Source: Oceanobacillus sp. FSL K6-2867 (GTDB lineage Bacteria; Bacillota; Bacilli; Bacillales; Amphibacillaceae). From it: a DNA stretch of 64,000 nt. Numbering within the stretch: the stretch's first letter is position 1; every line of letters begins with the position of its first letter. Shown here one piece after another: positions 10,220 through 19,405 of the stretch. The translations under genes and the position numbers were made by a program. Location of the stretch: contig NZ_CP150144.1 in the NCBI RefSeq assembly GCF_037963145.1, positions 4,030,001 through 4,094,000 of the forward strand, in the 5' to 3' direction. The notes beneath the pieces are model-generated. The model did no database searches and was not told the origin of the DNA. It worked only from the letters and a program-made list of their open reading frames with translations.

Positions 10220-11119
10220 ATGGAAGGCATTTTACCATTATGGAAGCCAAAAGGGTATACTTCTCATGATTGTGTTATGAAATGCAGAAGATACTTTAAA
10301 ACAAAAAAAGTAGGACATACAGGTACACTTGATCCGGAAGTAGAAGGCGTATTGCCAATCTGTATTGGGCAAGCTACAAAAATAGTTCCCTTTCTTACAA
10401 ATACGAAAAAAACGTATATTGCTGAAGTGAAACTTGGATCTTCGACAGATACAGAAGATGCTCACGGGAGCATGGTTGAAGAAAAAGAAGTATTGGAATT
10501 TCCTTCTGAAACAGTAATTGATAAAACGCTTAATGATTTCTTAGGTGATATTATTCAAATCCCTCCGATGTATTCTGCTGTAAAAGTGAATGGAAAAAAG
10601 CTATACGAATACGCGCGGGCAAATGAGGCTGTTGAACGTCCAAAGCGCGAAGTCACAATTTATGAATTAGAAAAACTGTCAATCAATCCGAAGGCACATA
10701 CCGTTCGTTTCAAAGTTGTTTGTTCAAAAGGAACGTACATTCGAACGCTCTGCGTTGATATTGGAGCAAAACTAGGTTATCCTGCACATATGTCTGCACT
10801 TGTTCGAACAGAAACTGGGACGTTTTCCGAGAAAAATGCAGTTTCATTTGCTATGATAGAAGAGGCGGTCGAACAGAATGAACAGCAAAGTTTGCTGCAT
10901 CCGATTATGGATGGAATCACTCACTTGGATCGTCTGTATGTTAATGAAGATACGAAACGAAAAATACTAAATGGACAAAAACTTGCTGAACCAAAGAATA
11001 TCGAACTCAAAGATCCTTTTGCGGTCTTGCATCACAATGAACTATTAGCAATCTATCAACATCATCCTGATAAAGCAGAACAAATAAAACCTGTTCGCGT
11101 ATTCAGTGAAAGATCATAA
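10220..11119 (+). CDS. truB: tRNA pseudouridine-55 synthase TruB
   Basis: Makes pseudouridine 55 in the T loop of tRNAs. It has 299 residues. The catalytic motif GHTGTLDPEVEGVLP (Asp in TLDP, about residue 39) is intact, as are VNGKKLYEYAR and the CSKGTYIRTLCVDIG stretch. The ATG at 10220 follows GGAGG with proper spacing. ribF follows 16 bases downstream, so the two are probably co-transcribed. Confidence 0.96.
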   Translation: MEGILPLWKPKGYTSHDCVMKCRRYFKTKKVGHTGTLDPEVEGVLPICIGQATKIVPFLTNTKKTYIAEVKLGSSTDTEDAHGSMVEEKEVLEFPSETVIDKTLNDFLGDIIQIPPMYSAVKVNGKKLYEYARANEAVERPKREVTIYELEKLSINPKAHTVRFKVVCSKGTYIRTLCVDIGAKLGYPAHMSALVRTETGTFSEKNAVSFAMIEEAVEQNEQQSLLHPIMDGITHLDRLYVNEDTKRKILNGQKLAEPKNIELKDPFAVLHHNELLAIYQHHPDKAEQIKPVRVFSERS

Positions 11120-11135
11120 AGTGCAGGTGAAAAGT

Positions 11136-12080
11136 ATGAGAACAATTGAATTAACCTATCCACATACATTAGTATTAGAGGAATTACCGGAGACAGTTTG
11201 TGCGATTGGCTTCTTTGATGGTATTCACCGTGGACATCAACAAGTGATTCAAACAGCTGTAGACGAAGCGGAAAATAGAAACATGGAAAGTGCTGTGATT
11301 ACGTTTCATCCACATCCATCAGTCGTTTTAAAAAAAGAGACAGAGCATGTGCAATATATTACGCCGATGAAGGAAAAGCAAGAATTATTGCAAAAACTTC
11401 ATGTAGATCGGCTATATATTATTAAATTCAATCAAGAACTATCACAATTATCACCACAAGCTTTTATTGACCATTTTATAATAGGACTTAATATCAAACA
11501 TTTAGTTGGCGGCTTTGATTATTCATTTGGGCATAAAGGGCAAGGCAATATGGGTAATATTAAAGAGTTTGCTCGTGGACAATTCAGTTATACAACGATT
11601 GACAAAGTAATATCCAATGATGAAAAGATAAGTTCTACTAGAATCCGTAAACTGTTACAGAGCGGTTTAGTAGAAGAGGCAAATCGCTTGCTGGGACACC
11701 CGCTGAAGTTTAGTGGCATTGTAATTAAAGGGGCTCAAAGAGGAAGGAAACTTGGTTACCCAACAGCAAATTTAGAATTGCAGCCAGAAGCACTGCTTCC
11801 GAAGCCAGGAATTTATGCTGTTTGTGTGATCTTTAAGAGTCAAGTATATGAAGGCATGGCAAGTATCGGCACAAACCCGACTTTTACAGCGGATAGAAAA
11901 GATTTATCCGTCGAAGTTAATATTTTCGATTATAGCAATGATCTGTATGGTGAAGAATTGCAAGTTGAATGGCATAAATATATTCGGGAAGAAGAAAAAT
12001 TTGATAGTGCTGAAGCATTGGTTGCGCAAATAGAGCTGGACGAGAAGAATATTCGCAGCTATTTTACGGAGAAAGTATAA
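11136..12080 (+). CDS. ribF: Bifunctional riboflavin kinase / FAD synthetase
   Basis: Converts riboflavin to FMN and FMN to FAD (called RibC in B. subtilis). It has 314 residues. The N-terminal nucleotidyltransferase half has FFDGIHRGHQ and SSTRIRKLLQ, and the C-terminal kinase half has GRKLGYPTANL and the ASIGTNPTF loop. The ATG at 11136 follows AGGTGAAA and matches relatives, although the frame is open from 11106. No FMN riboswitch is seen before it, as expected for this gene. Confidence 0.95.
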   Translation: MRTIELTYPHTLVLEELPETVCAIGFFDGIHRGHQQVIQTAVDEAENRNMESAVITFHPHPSVVLKKETEHVQYITPMKEKQELLQKLHVDRLYIIKFNQELSQLSPQAFIDHFIIGLNIKHLVGGFDYSFGHKGQGNMGNIKEFARGQFSYTTIDKVISNDEKISSTRIRKLLQSGLVEEANRLLGHPLKFSGIVIKGAQRGRKLGYPTANLELQPEALLPKPGIYAVCVIFKSQVYEGMASIGTNPTFTADRKDLSVEVNIFDYSNDLYGEELQVEWHKYIREEEKFDSAEALVAQIELDEKNIRSYFTEKV

Positions 12081-12102
12081 TGAAAGAATCTTAAGCGAAC
12101 AC

Positions 12103-12131
12103 TTGATTTTTTCTATTAGAAGCGTTATGCT
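12103..12131 (+). promoter_or_regulatory. Sigma-A promoter of rpsO
   Basis: TTGATT (12103-12108), a 17-base spacer and TATGCT (12126-12131) lie in the ribF-rpsO gap, placing transcription start near 12138. Confidence 0.65.
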
Positions 12132-12137
12132 TATTAA

Positions 12138-12220
12138 GGTAAAACCATCCCTTGGCAAATCGTAACTCCGACGCTTGCTAGGAGACTGGGGTTATTATAT
12201 TTTATTAGGAGGTGCGCCAA
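12138..12220 (+). promoter_or_regulatory. rpsO leader, probable S15 autoregulatory RNA
   Basis: An untranslated leader of about 83 bases with GC-richer pairing segments (CATCCCTTGGC, AACTCCGACGC, GGAGACTGGGGTTA) ends in AGGAGGTG before rpsO. S15 is known to repress its own mRNA through such leaders in Bacillaceae. I infer the element from its place and foldability; I did not test it against a model. Confidence 0.4.
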
Positions 12221-12490
12221 ATGGCTATCACACAAGAACGTAAGAACGAGATTATTAATGAGTACAAGGTTCACGAAACAGATACTGGTTCTCCAGAAGT
12301 ACAAATCGCTGTACTGACTGAAGATATCAATGCGTTGAATGAACATTTGCGTGTTCACAAAAAAGATCATCATTCACGTCGTGGTCTTTTAAAAATGGTT
12401 GGTAAACGTCGTAACTTACTAACTTACCTACGTAACAAAGACGTTACTCGTTACCGTGAATTAATTAAAAAACTTGGCTTACGCCGATAA
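12221..12490 (+). CDS. rpsO: 30S ribosomal protein S15
   Basis: Primary 16S rRNA-binding protein of the 30S platform, 89 residues. The whole family pattern is present: [42 protein letters not shown] and [11 protein letters not shown]. The start is the ATG at 12221 behind AGGAGGTG; the upstream GTG is part of that site. It is transcribed from its own promoter and ends at a strong terminator. Confidence 0.98.
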   Translation: MAITQERKNEIINEYKVHETDTGSPEVQIAVLTEDINALNEHLRVHKKDHHSRRGLLKMVGKRRNLLTYLRNKDVTRYRELIKKLGLRR

Positions 12491-12494
12491 GTTT

Positions 12495-12519
12495 AAAAGC
12501 AGGAGAAATCCTGCTTTTT
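12495..12519 (+). terminator. rpsO terminator
   Basis: AAAAGCAGGA and TCCTGCTTTTT enclose a GAAA tetraloop and end in five Ts, directly behind rpsO. Confidence 0.85.
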
Positions 12520-12789
12520 CTATTCAATCAAAATATATTTTCGTTCGGTAAGCTGCATGAATTGTATATATAAAGTTGAATTTGGTTTATATATCTTATC
12601 ACGTATTATTGACTATTTTGATTACATAAAGCCAAACATAGTATTAATAGGGGTTCTCCTTGTGAATCAAGGCTTTCTCGCATTTGATTCCTTAACATCT
12701 TTAGTTTATTCTAAAGGAGGAAACCTATTTGTAGAGTGATATCTATATTGTTTATTAGGAATGTTGTATTGAAAGGAGCACTACGACTA
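12520..12789 (+). promoter_or_regulatory. pnp leader region
   Basis: A 270-base gap with no convincing gene (a 60-codon frame at 12557 has no ribosome site and no recognisable composition). It holds an inverted repeat, GAATCAA (12664-12670) with TTTGATTC (12683-12690). PNPase leaders are often targets of self-control, so the stem may matter. Confidence 0.35.
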
Positions 12790-14901
12790 ATGGCAGAAGA
12801 AAAACAAGTTTTCTCCACTGAAATTTCTGGAAAGAAATTTACTGTAGAGATTGGAGAACTAGCAAAGCAAGCAAACGGTGCATGTATGGTTCATTACGGC
12901 GATACTTCGGTACTAGCTGTTGCCACTGCATCGAAGGAACCAAAGGATTTACCGTTTTTCCCATTAACCGTTAATTATGAAGAACGTTTATATGCGGTAG
13001 GTAAAATTCCTGGGGGATTCATTAAACGTGAGGGACGCCCGAGCGAGAAGGCAATCTTGGCATCTCGTTTGATTGACCGTCCGATTCGCCCACTATTCCC
13101 AGATGGCTTCAGAAATGAAGTTCAAGTAATCAGTACGGTCATGAGTGTTGATCAAGATTGCTCATCTGAAATTGCAGCAATGGTTGGATCATCAATTGCG
13201 CTAAGTGTTTCAAATATCCCGTTTGCTGAACCAATTGCCGGTGTTCATGTAGGCAGGGTAAATGGTGAATTTATTATTAATCCAACTGTGGAACAGGAAG
13301 CACAGAGTGACATTGAATTAACGGTTGCAGGTACAAAAGATGCAATCAATATGGTAGAAGCTGGTGCTAATGAAGTGCCAGAAGAAGTAATGCTGGAAGC
13401 GATCATGTTTGGTCATGAAGAGATTAAGCGTCTGGTTGCATTCCAAGAGGAAATTGTTAAAGCTGCCGGACAAGAAAAATCGGAGATTACATTATTTGAA
13501 CTTGATGAAGCTTTACAAGCTAAAATTGAAGCAGAAGCGAAGGAAAAGCTAATTGCGGCAATTCAAGTGCAGGAAAAACATGCAAGAGAAGATGCAATTA
13601 AAGAAGTAAAGGACGAAGTATTAGCTGCATATGAAGAGGCTGAGCCTGAGGAAATTAAACAGGTAAGCAACATTTTAGATAAAATGGTAAAAGAAGAAGT
13701 TCGCAGACTTATTACGAAAGAAAAAGTTCGTCCAGATGGGCGTAAGCCGGATGAAATTCGTCCACTTTCTTCACGTATACATGTCCTTCCAAGAACACAT
13801 GGTTCAGGTTTGTTTACACGTGGACAAACTCAAGCGTTAAGTATTTGTACATTAGGTGCTTTAGGTGACGTACAAATCTTAGATGGTTTGGATCTAGAAG
13901 AAACGAAACGATTCATGCATCATTATAATTTCCCACAATACAGTGTTGGTGAAACTGGACCAATCAGAGGACCTGGTCGTCGTGAAATTGGACATGGTGC
14001 ATTAGGTGAGCGAGCTCTTGAAAAAGTAGTTCCTTCTGATAAAGAGTTCCCCTATACGATTCGTCTCGTATCAGAGGTTTTAGAATCGAATGGGTCTACT
14101 TCCCAAGCAAGTATTTGTGCCAGCACGTTAGCGATGATGGATGCCGGTGTACCAATTAAGGCACCTGTTGCTGGAATTGCAATGGGACTTGTTAAATCAG
14201 GAGAAGATTACACAATCTTGACAGATATTCAAGGTATGGAAGATGCTTTAGGGGATATGGACTTTAAAGTTGCCGGAACAGCAGAAGGAATTACAGCATT
14301 GCAAATGGATATTAAAATTGAAGGCTTATCTAGAGAAATTCTAGAAGAAGCATTGACCCAAGCTAAAAAAGGACGTCTGCAAATTTTAGATTCCATGCTT
14401 GCTACCATCGGGGAACCAAAAACAGAGCTCTCTGAATTCGCACCGAAAATTTTAACCATGTCTATTAACCCAAATAAAATCCGTGATGTTATTGGCCCAA
14501 GCGGTAAGCAGATTAATCAAATTATTGATGAAACTGGTGTTAAAATTGATATCGAGCAAGACGGAAGTGTATTTATTTCCTCAATAGATGCTTCTATGAA
14601 TGAAAAGGCGAAAAAAATCATTGAAGATCTTGTTCGTGAGGTAGAAGTAGGCCAAATGTATTTAGGTACGGTTAAACGTATTGAAAAATTTGGTGCCTTT
14701 GTTGAGCTATTTAAAGGTAAAGATGGATTAGTCCATATATCTGAGCTAGCAGAAGAACGCACCAATAAAGTCGAAGACGTTGTATCGATTGGTGATCAGA
14801 TTATGGTAAAAGTAAAAGAAATTGATCGCCAAGGTCGAGTAAATCTTTCCCGTAAAGCTGTATTGCTTGAAGAAAAGGAAAGAGCAGAAAAAGCAAAATA
14901 A
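12790..14901 (+). CDS. pnp: Polyribonucleotide nucleotidyltransferase (PNPase)
   Basis: Phosphorolytic 3-5 exoribonuclease, a main mRNA-decay enzyme. Its 703 residues hold two RNase PH domains (first with [16 protein letters not shown] and [11 protein letters not shown]; second with FTRGQTQAL and [17 protein letters not shown]), an alpha-helical linker, then KH ([16 protein letters not shown]) and S1 domains at the C-terminus. The start at 12790 matches relatives; GGAG lies 11 bases before it, slightly long. The ORF is open from 12736 but that part is not family-like. Confidence 0.97.
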   Translation: MAEEKQVFSTEISGKKFTVEIGELAKQANGACMVHYGDTSVLAVATASKEPKDLPFFPLTVNYEERLYAVGKIPGGFIKREGRPSEKAILASRLIDRPIRPLFPDGFRNEVQVISTVMSVDQDCSSEIAAMVGSSIALSVSNIPFAEPIAGVHVGRVNGEFIINPTVEQEAQSDIELTVAGTKDAINMVEAGANEVPEEVMLEAIMFGHEEIKRLVAFQEEIVKAAGQEKSEITLFELDEALQAKIEAEAKEKLIAAIQVQEKHAREDAIKEVKDEVLAAYEEAEPEEIKQVSNILDKMVKEEVRRLITKEKVRPDGRKPDEIRPLSSRIHVLPRTHGSGLFTRGQTQALSICTLGALGDVQILDGLDLEETKRFMHHYNFPQYSVGETGPIRGPGRREIGHGALGERALEKVVPSDKEFPYTIRLVSEVLESNGSTSQASICASTLAMMDAGVPIKAPVAGIAMGLVKSGEDYTILTDIQGMEDALGDMDFKVAGTAEGITALQMDIKIEGLSREILEEALTQAKKGRLQILDSMLATIGEPKTELSEFAPKILTMSINPNKIRDVIGPSGKQINQIIDETGVKIDIEQDGSVFISSIDASMNEKAKKIIEDLVREVEVGQMYLGTVKRIEKFGAFVELFKGKDGLVHISELAEERTNKVEDVVSIGDQIMVKVKEIDRQGRVNLSRKAVLLEEKERAEKAK

Positions 14902-14917
14902 AAGATAACTGGAAAAG

Positions 14918-14947
14918 AAGGAAGCTGAGATTTCAGTTTCTTTTTTT
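14918..14947 (+). terminator. pnp terminator
   Basis: GAAGCTGA and TCAGTTTC pair (one G-U) around a short loop and run into seven Ts. Confidence 0.8.
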
Positions 14948-15068
14948 ATTTGTCTTAAAACATTATTTAATGGATAGTGGATAAACTAGTACATAGAATA
15001 AATGTATTATGAAACAAGTGTTCAGTCTGCTTCTTTCTGGTTTTGGAATTTTCATCTATGATATTTTT

Positions 15069-15096
15069 TCATACTTGTCCTACTATTGCATAGAAA
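15069..15096 (+). promoter_or_regulatory. Possible sigma-E promoter of ylxY
   Basis: TCATACT (15069-15075) and CATAGAAA (15089-15096), 13 bases apart, fit the sigma-E pattern KMATATT / CATACAMT at 6 of 7 and 6 of 8 positions. Mother-cell expression would suit this sporulation-linked gene. Confidence 0.4.
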
Positions 15097-15115
15097 TGTA
15101 AGGGGAGGGGTATCT

Positions 15116-16060
15116 ATGAGGAATTATCGTAAATATGTAAATCTTTTTGTCTTTATATTAGTTTTAACGACAGCATTTCAAATCGATTATAATCCTTTTA
15201 CTATAAATTTCGCTGCAATGGAATCTCAAGTGATTAATCAAAAGGATGCTTTATATCAAGAAATAAAAGAGAAAAAGGATTTATTTTCAGTGGAACCGCA
15301 AGATGCTTATATTGACCGGGTTTGGAAAAAAACGGCTGGTCGAAATGGCTTGGAGGTAAACATCGAGAAATCCTATGAAAAAATGAAAGAAGCTGGCACA
15401 TTCGATGAATCTAAGCTTGTATTTGATCAAATACCTCCAGAAATTAGCTTAAAGGATCTAGACGGCTCACCGATTTACCGAGGCCATCCAGAAAAGGATA
15501 TGGTTGCGTTTTTAATAAATGTTTCTTGGGGAGAAGAGCATATACCGGAAATGTTGCGTATTTTGAAAGAAAATCAGGTGAAGGCTACTTTTTTTATTGA
15601 GGGTAAATGGGCGCAGCAAAATTCGGAAATTGTAAAAATGATTGATGAACAAGATCATGTTATTGGCAACCATGCCTATAACCATCCAGACATGGCCAGA
15701 CTATCCAACCAAGCTATGGTAGAGCAAATTAGTCAGACAAACCAAATCCTATCTGCAATCACAGGCAAAGAAGCAAAATGGTTTGCGCCACCTAGCGGCA
15801 GCTTTAATGACCAAGTTGTCTATTCGGCAGAAAGTCTGAACATGGAAACGATTCTTTGGACAGTGGATACGATTGATTGGAAGAATCCGTCAGTTTCTGT
15901 TATGATTAACCGGGTGAAGGGTAAAATTCATCCTGGGGCAACCATTTTGATGCATCCTACAGCTTCCACTGCAAATGGATTAGAAGAGCTAATTCAATTA
16001 GTAAGGGAAAATGATTACAGATTAGGAACGATTGATATGCTGCTAAGTGAAGAAAGGTAA
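15116..16060 (+). CDS. ylxY: YlxY, polysaccharide deacetylase-like sporulation protein
   Basis: Carbohydrate esterase 4-like protein of 314 residues with an N-terminal membrane/signal segment (about 5-25). The NodB-type fold is clear: KATFFIEGKWA, NHAYNHPDM with the His-X3-His pair, and ILMHPT near the end. Motif 1, normally TFDDG with two Asp, reads LINVSWGEE here, so the catalytic and metal Asp residues are missing; the R-X-P motif is also altered (FAPPSGSF). The B. subtilis homologue is similarly odd, so it may be a non-enzymatic binding protein. Start ATG follows AGGGGAGGGG. Confidence 0.9.
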   Translation: MRNYRKYVNLFVFILVLTTAFQIDYNPFTINFAAMESQVINQKDALYQEIKEKKDLFSVEPQDAYIDRVWKKTAGRNGLEVNIEKSYEKMKEAGTFDESKLVFDQIPPEISLKDLDGSPIYRGHPEKDMVAFLINVSWGEEHIPEMLRILKENQVKATFFIEGKWAQQNSEIVKMIDEQDHVIGNHAYNHPDMARLSNQAMVEQISQTNQILSAITGKEAKWFAPPSGSFNDQVVYSAESLNMETILWTVDTIDWKNPSVSVMINRVKGKIHPGATILMHPTASTANGLEELIQLVRENDYRLGTIDMLLSEER

Positions 16061-16062
16061 TC

Positions 16063-16108
16063 CATTCTTTTTCTAGTTGTGAGCGTGTTCATGAACTGGG
16101 AAAGAATG
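16063..16108 (+). other. Inverted repeat between ylxY and mlpA
   Basis: CATTCTTT-TTCTAGTT and AACTGGG-AAAGAATG pair with a small internal mismatch across a 15-base loop. No T run follows, so it is a stable mRNA stem and not a clear terminator. Confidence 0.4.
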
Positions 16109-16209
16109 AGAAAAAGAAAGACAAGCCAGTCTCTACTAGGGTGAGTACCTATGTTCATAAACAGGCGCTTGCCCTTTTGATACATCTCGTTACTTTAGGA
16201 GGAAGAATA

Positions 16210-17433
16210 TTGATAGATAAACACATTAGTAAAAATGGTGTTCGAATTGTGTTAGAAAAAATACCCGCAGTTCGTTCGGTTACAATCGGTATTTGGGTTT
16301 TGACTGGTTCAAGAAATGAAACAGTTGAAAATAATGGAATTTCCCATTTTCTAGAGCATATGTTTTTTAAAGGTACAAAAAAGAGAACTGCACAGGACAT
16401 AGCAGAAGCGTTTGATTCCATTGGCGGACAAATAAATGCATTCACATCCAAGGAATATACGTGTTTTTATGCAAAAGTATTAGATACACATAAGGATTAT
16501 GCATTAGAAATTCTTGCAGATATGTTCTTTAACTCAACCTTTGAGGAAGCAGAAATGGAACGGGAAAAAAAGGTTGTATTTGAGGAAATTAAAATGTATG
16601 AGGACACCCCGGATGATATCGTCCATGATTTATTGGCGAAAGCCTCTTATGGTGATCATCCATTAGGGTATTCTATTCTTGGAACGGAAGCACATTTAAA
16701 ATCATTTAAACCAGAAACATTGAGAGAGTATATAAAACAGCGTTATACACCTGAAAATGTAGTGGTTTCAGTTGCGGGGAATGTTGACGAATCCTTTATT
16801 TATTCGATTGAGAATTATTTTGGTGCCTATGAAACACCTGAAGAGAAGTCAACGATTTTAAAACCATCTTTCCATGCAAATACTATAGAACGAAATAAAG
16901 ATACCGAGCAAGCACATCTCTGTTTTGGTTTTGAAGGTCTTCCACTAGGGAATGAGCATATTTACAGTCTTATTATTATGAATAATGTGCTTGGTGGGAG
17001 TATGAGTTCCAGATTATTCCAAGATGTCCGTGAAAAACAAGGCTTAGCATATTCTGTTTTCTCATACCATTCCACGTTCCTTGATAATGGGCTTCTTACA
17101 ATCTATGCAGGTACAGGGAAAGAGCAGCTTTCCGTATTAAAGGATACAATCAATCAAACGGTAGAGACATTGATAAATAAAGGATTAACGGATAAAGAAC
17201 TGCGTAATAGTAAAGAACAATTGAAAGGCGGTTTAATGCTTGGATTAGAAAGCACAAATAGCAGAATGTCAAGAAATGGAAGAAACGAGCTGTTATTACA
17301 GCGCCATCGTACGTTAGATGAAATTATTCGCGAAATTGACGCAGTAGATCATGCTTCCATTCAGCAAGTTATCAAAAGGATATTCAAAAATCCAGCTTCA
17401 ACCGCATTAATTGCACCTGCAAGTGTTTATTAA
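16210..17433 (+). CDS. mlpA: M16 family zinc protease MlpA
   Basis: Processing-peptidase-like metalloprotease (YmxG in older lists), 407 residues. The inverted zinc motif HFLEH sits at about residues 45-49, with the distal Glu in EEIKMYEDTPDD and the R/Y substrate loop in the C-terminal half (GGSMSSRLFQDVREKQGLAYS). I chose the TTG at 16210: AGGAGGAA precedes it and homology begins there; the frame is open to a GTG at 16141 but that part is not family-like. In B. subtilis this protein has been linked to control of extracellular protease genes. Confidence 0.93.
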   Translation: MIDKHISKNGVRIVLEKIPAVRSVTIGIWVLTGSRNETVENNGISHFLEHMFFKGTKKRTAQDIAEAFDSIGGQINAFTSKEYTCFYAKVLDTHKDYALEILADMFFNSTFEEAEMEREKKVVFEEIKMYEDTPDDIVHDLLAKASYGDHPLGYSILGTEAHLKSFKPETLREYIKQRYTPENVVVSVAGNVDESFIYSIENYFGAYETPEEKSTILKPSFHANTIERNKDTEQAHLCFGFEGLPLGNEHIYSLIIMNNVLGGSMSSRLFQDVREKQGLAYSVFSYHSTFLDNGLLTIYAGTGKEQLSVLKDTINQTVETLINKGLTDKELRNSKEQLKGGLMLGLESTNSRMSRNGRNELLLQRHRTLDEIIREIDAVDHASIQQVIKRIFKNPASTALIAPASVY

Positions 17434-17505
17434 TATCATTTAGCCTGTGTCAAGCATGTTATGCATTACTAAGTGAATGACTATTTACTTGCGATTACGT
17501 ATTTT

Positions 17506-17548
17506 AAACGAGCATTTACCTTAATGAAGGGAAAATGCTCGTTTCTTT
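17506..17548 (+). terminator. mlpA terminator
   Basis: AAACGAGCATTT pairs perfectly with AAATGCTCGTTT (17533-17544) and a T-rich stretch follows. Confidence 0.8.
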
Positions 17549-17841
17549 GTTTTGGACAATAAAATATATCAAGTAAGTAAAAATATACTTTTTATTCTAT
17601 ATACATGAATTTTTTGTAACCTTCCAGATAGGTGATACCAATGTATTTGCAGAGCTGTTTTTTATTCCGTGCCGTAATAAAGTGACGAGCCTAAACCCAA
17701 ATAAGATCGATTTGTGGAATGGTCGTTCCACTAATTGCTGATAGCGGGACTGGCTTTTTAAACATCTTCATTCGCATAAAACTCATAGCTAGCTTTCAAC
17801 AACATATATATAAACTATAAAGGAAAAGAGAGGGTGAGTGC
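17549..17841. other. Gap before ymxH with a broken minus-strand frame
   Basis: No intact gene is seen. On the minus strand a frame can be read from an ATG at about 17796 down to about 17604: it starts MSFMRMKMFKKPVPLSAISG, has one TAG, and resumes with KKQLCKYIGITYLEG. The composition looks protein-like, so this may be the remnant of a small gene, but I do not recognise it. Coding is unproven. Confidence 0.25.
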
Positions 17842-18084
17842 ATGCGGTTTCGGGATATGAGTGATAAAGAAATAATCAATGTTAATGAGGGTACAAGATT
17901 AGGGATGCTTGGCCAGACAGATTTGGAAATTGATGAAACAACCGGGCAGATAGAAGCATTTATTATTCCAAATTATAAGTGGTTTGGACTTGTGAAAGAA
18001 GGAGAAGAAACGAAAATCCGCTGGAACTCAATCAAGAAAATCGGAGAAGATATGATTATGATTGAAACTGAAAAACTAGAATAA
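17842..18084 (+). CDS. ymxH: YlmC/YmxH family sporulation protein
   Basis: An 80-residue PRC-barrel-like protein of the YlmC/YmxH family. It begins MRFRDMSDKEIINVNEGTRLG and has GQTDLEIDETTGQIEAFIIP, both typical. The ribosome site is GAGAGGGTGAG. Its place between mlpA and the dipicolinate operon equals the B. subtilis order. Relatives are made during sporulation; the molecular role is not known. Confidence 0.9.
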   Translation: MRFRDMSDKEIINVNEGTRLGMLGQTDLEIDETTGQIEAFIIPNYKWFGLVKEGEETKIRWNSIKKIGEDMIMIETEKLE

Positions 18085-18096
18085 TTCAGTTGATAG

Positions 18097-18131
18097 AGCA
18101 GGTATCAAATAGATGATGCCTGCTTTGTTTT
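18097..18131 (+). terminator. ymxH terminator
   Basis: AGCAGGTATC and GATGCCTGCT pair (one T-G) and are followed by TTGTTTT. Confidence 0.75.
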
Positions 18132-18435
18132 AAGTAGGCAAAATTGAATGCTGTAAATAGCTTAGCTGGACAAACAGCCGCAGACAAAACGATAAAGACA
18201 TGATGGTAATCCTTTCATTTCTGCAACCAGCTAACCAGTTCTAGCCGTTCTATTCTTGTATTCATAACTATCCTTACCCTATTGTATGCACGTGATAGAG
18301 CAAATAGAACTGATTAATCAAAAAATATTTCATTTGTAATTTAAGACATATACTCTTAAACAAGCCGTAACCGCATTCAACTTGTCCCCGTGTTACGATT
18401 ACGTTGTCAGTAATTAAAACGAGGGGGACTACATA
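18132..18435. other. Gene-free upstream region of the LysM/3D gene
   Basis: About 300 bases with no credible frame. TATACT near 18350 could be a -10 box but lacks a good -35 partner. I looked for a cyclic-di-AMP riboswitch or a two-half-site WalR box, both common before such cell-wall genes, and could not support either. Confidence 0.3.
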
Positions 18436-19296
18436 ATGAAAAAGTTAGTAGCTCTAATTGTTGGTTTAATTATTATGGGGGTTTCTGCGACAACAGTGTC
18501 AGCAGCAACCGATTATGAAGTTAAAAAAGGAGATAACCTTTGGACAATAGCAAATAATAATAATACTTCTGTAGAAAAACTGAAGGATATAAACAATCTC
18601 AATTCTTCCATGATACATCCAAAACAAATATTAAAGCTGGATGAGGAAGAAACAGAGTATTACACCGTAGAAAAAGGAGATAATTTAGGTGAAATTAGTA
18701 GAACATATGGCGATAATGTCACCGTTGAGAATTTGAAAAATTGGAATAACCTTAATTCAGATTTAATCATTACTGGACAACAACTAGTTATCAATGGTGC
18801 AGCTGAGTTGGACATAGATTATGAGGCGCCATCTGAACAAGTAAAAGCGATAGAAGTGGAAGAACCAGAAGACAGAGCTGAAGTGGAAGTGGAAGAACCA
18901 GAACCAGAGATCGAGACTGAAGAGGCAGCAGATGAGGAAGAGGTTGTAACGGATGACTTGGAGGAAGAGCCCGTTCAAGCTGAAAACGAATCAACACAAC
19001 CGGCCGGTAGAACAATTTCTGTTGAAGCAACAGCCTACACTGCTCACTGTAATGGATGCTCCGGAATAACTGCTACAGGTATCAATCTAAAAGCAAATCC
19101 GCATGAAAAGGTAATTGCAGTAGATCCAAATGTTATTCCACTTGGAACGAAGGTTTTCGTAGAAGGGTATGGTTATGCAGTAGCAGGTGATACTGGTGGA
19201 GCAATTAAAGGGAATAAAATAGATATTCATGTACCTACAAAGGATCAAGCATATAGCTGGGGAAGAAAAGTTGTGGAAATTACACTCGTGGAATAA
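18436..19296 (+). CDS. Secreted cell-wall protein with two LysM and a 3D domain
   Basis: A 286-residue YocH-like protein. It has a signal peptide (1-24, ending VSA-A), two LysM peptidoglycan-binding modules (about 26-70 and 74-118, each with KGDNL), a very acidic Glu/Pro linker (about 130-185), and a C-terminal 3D domain (about 195-286) with ATAYTAH, AVDPNVIPLGT and GDTGGAIKGNKIDIH carrying the conserved Asp residues. Such proteins are lytic transglycosylase-like autolysins at the cell wall. It is not part of the usual B. subtilis order here, so it is an insertion between ymxH and spoVFA. Ribosome site GAGGGGG. Confidence 0.88.
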   Translation: MKKLVALIVGLIIMGVSATTVSAATDYEVKKGDNLWTIANNNNTSVEKLKDINNLNSSMIHPKQILKLDEEETEYYTVEKGDNLGEISRTYGDNVTVENLKNWNNLNSDLIITGQQLVINGAAELDIDYEAPSEQVKAIEVEEPEDRAEVEVEEPEPEIETEEAADEEEVVTDDLEEEPVQAENESTQPAGRTISVEATAYTAHCNGCSGITATGINLKANPHEKVIAVDPNVIPLGTKVFVEGYGYAVAGDTGGAIKGNKIDIHVPTKDQAYSWGRKVVEITLVE

Positions 19297-19346
19297 ATAC
19301 AGTTCTAAAATGATTGTTACTAATAAAATAGAAGACAGATAAGCTG

Positions 19347-19380
19347 AAGGTGGATATTCTAAAAGAATATCTGCCTTTTT
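19347..19380 (+). terminator. Terminator of the LysM/3D gene
   Basis: AAGGTGGATATTC and GAATATCTGCCTT form a 13-bp stem with two G-U pairs, followed by Ts. Confidence 0.8.
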
Positions 19381-19405
19381 GCTTTCTTTTTTTACACAGA
19401 CAATC

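Noticed and set aside
11020-11135. FMN riboswitch before ribF
   Set aside because: ribF follows truB with a 16-base gap, so no room exists for the aptamer.
12557-12739. A 60-codon plus-strand frame before pnp
   Set aside because: No ribosome site, odd composition, and it lies in the pnp leader; no family is recognised.
16141-16209. N-terminal extension of MlpA from GTG 16141
   Set aside because: The TTG at 16210 has a much better ribosome site and homology begins there.
17640-17780. T-box leader in the mlpA-ymxH gap
   Set aside because: No T-box core (TGGNACC with GCG) and no amino-acid gene downstream.
18085-18435. Cyclic-di-AMP riboswitch or WalR box before the LysM/3D gene
   Set aside because: None of the conserved ydaO-type core words are present, and no pair of TGTWAH half sites with five-base spacing was found.
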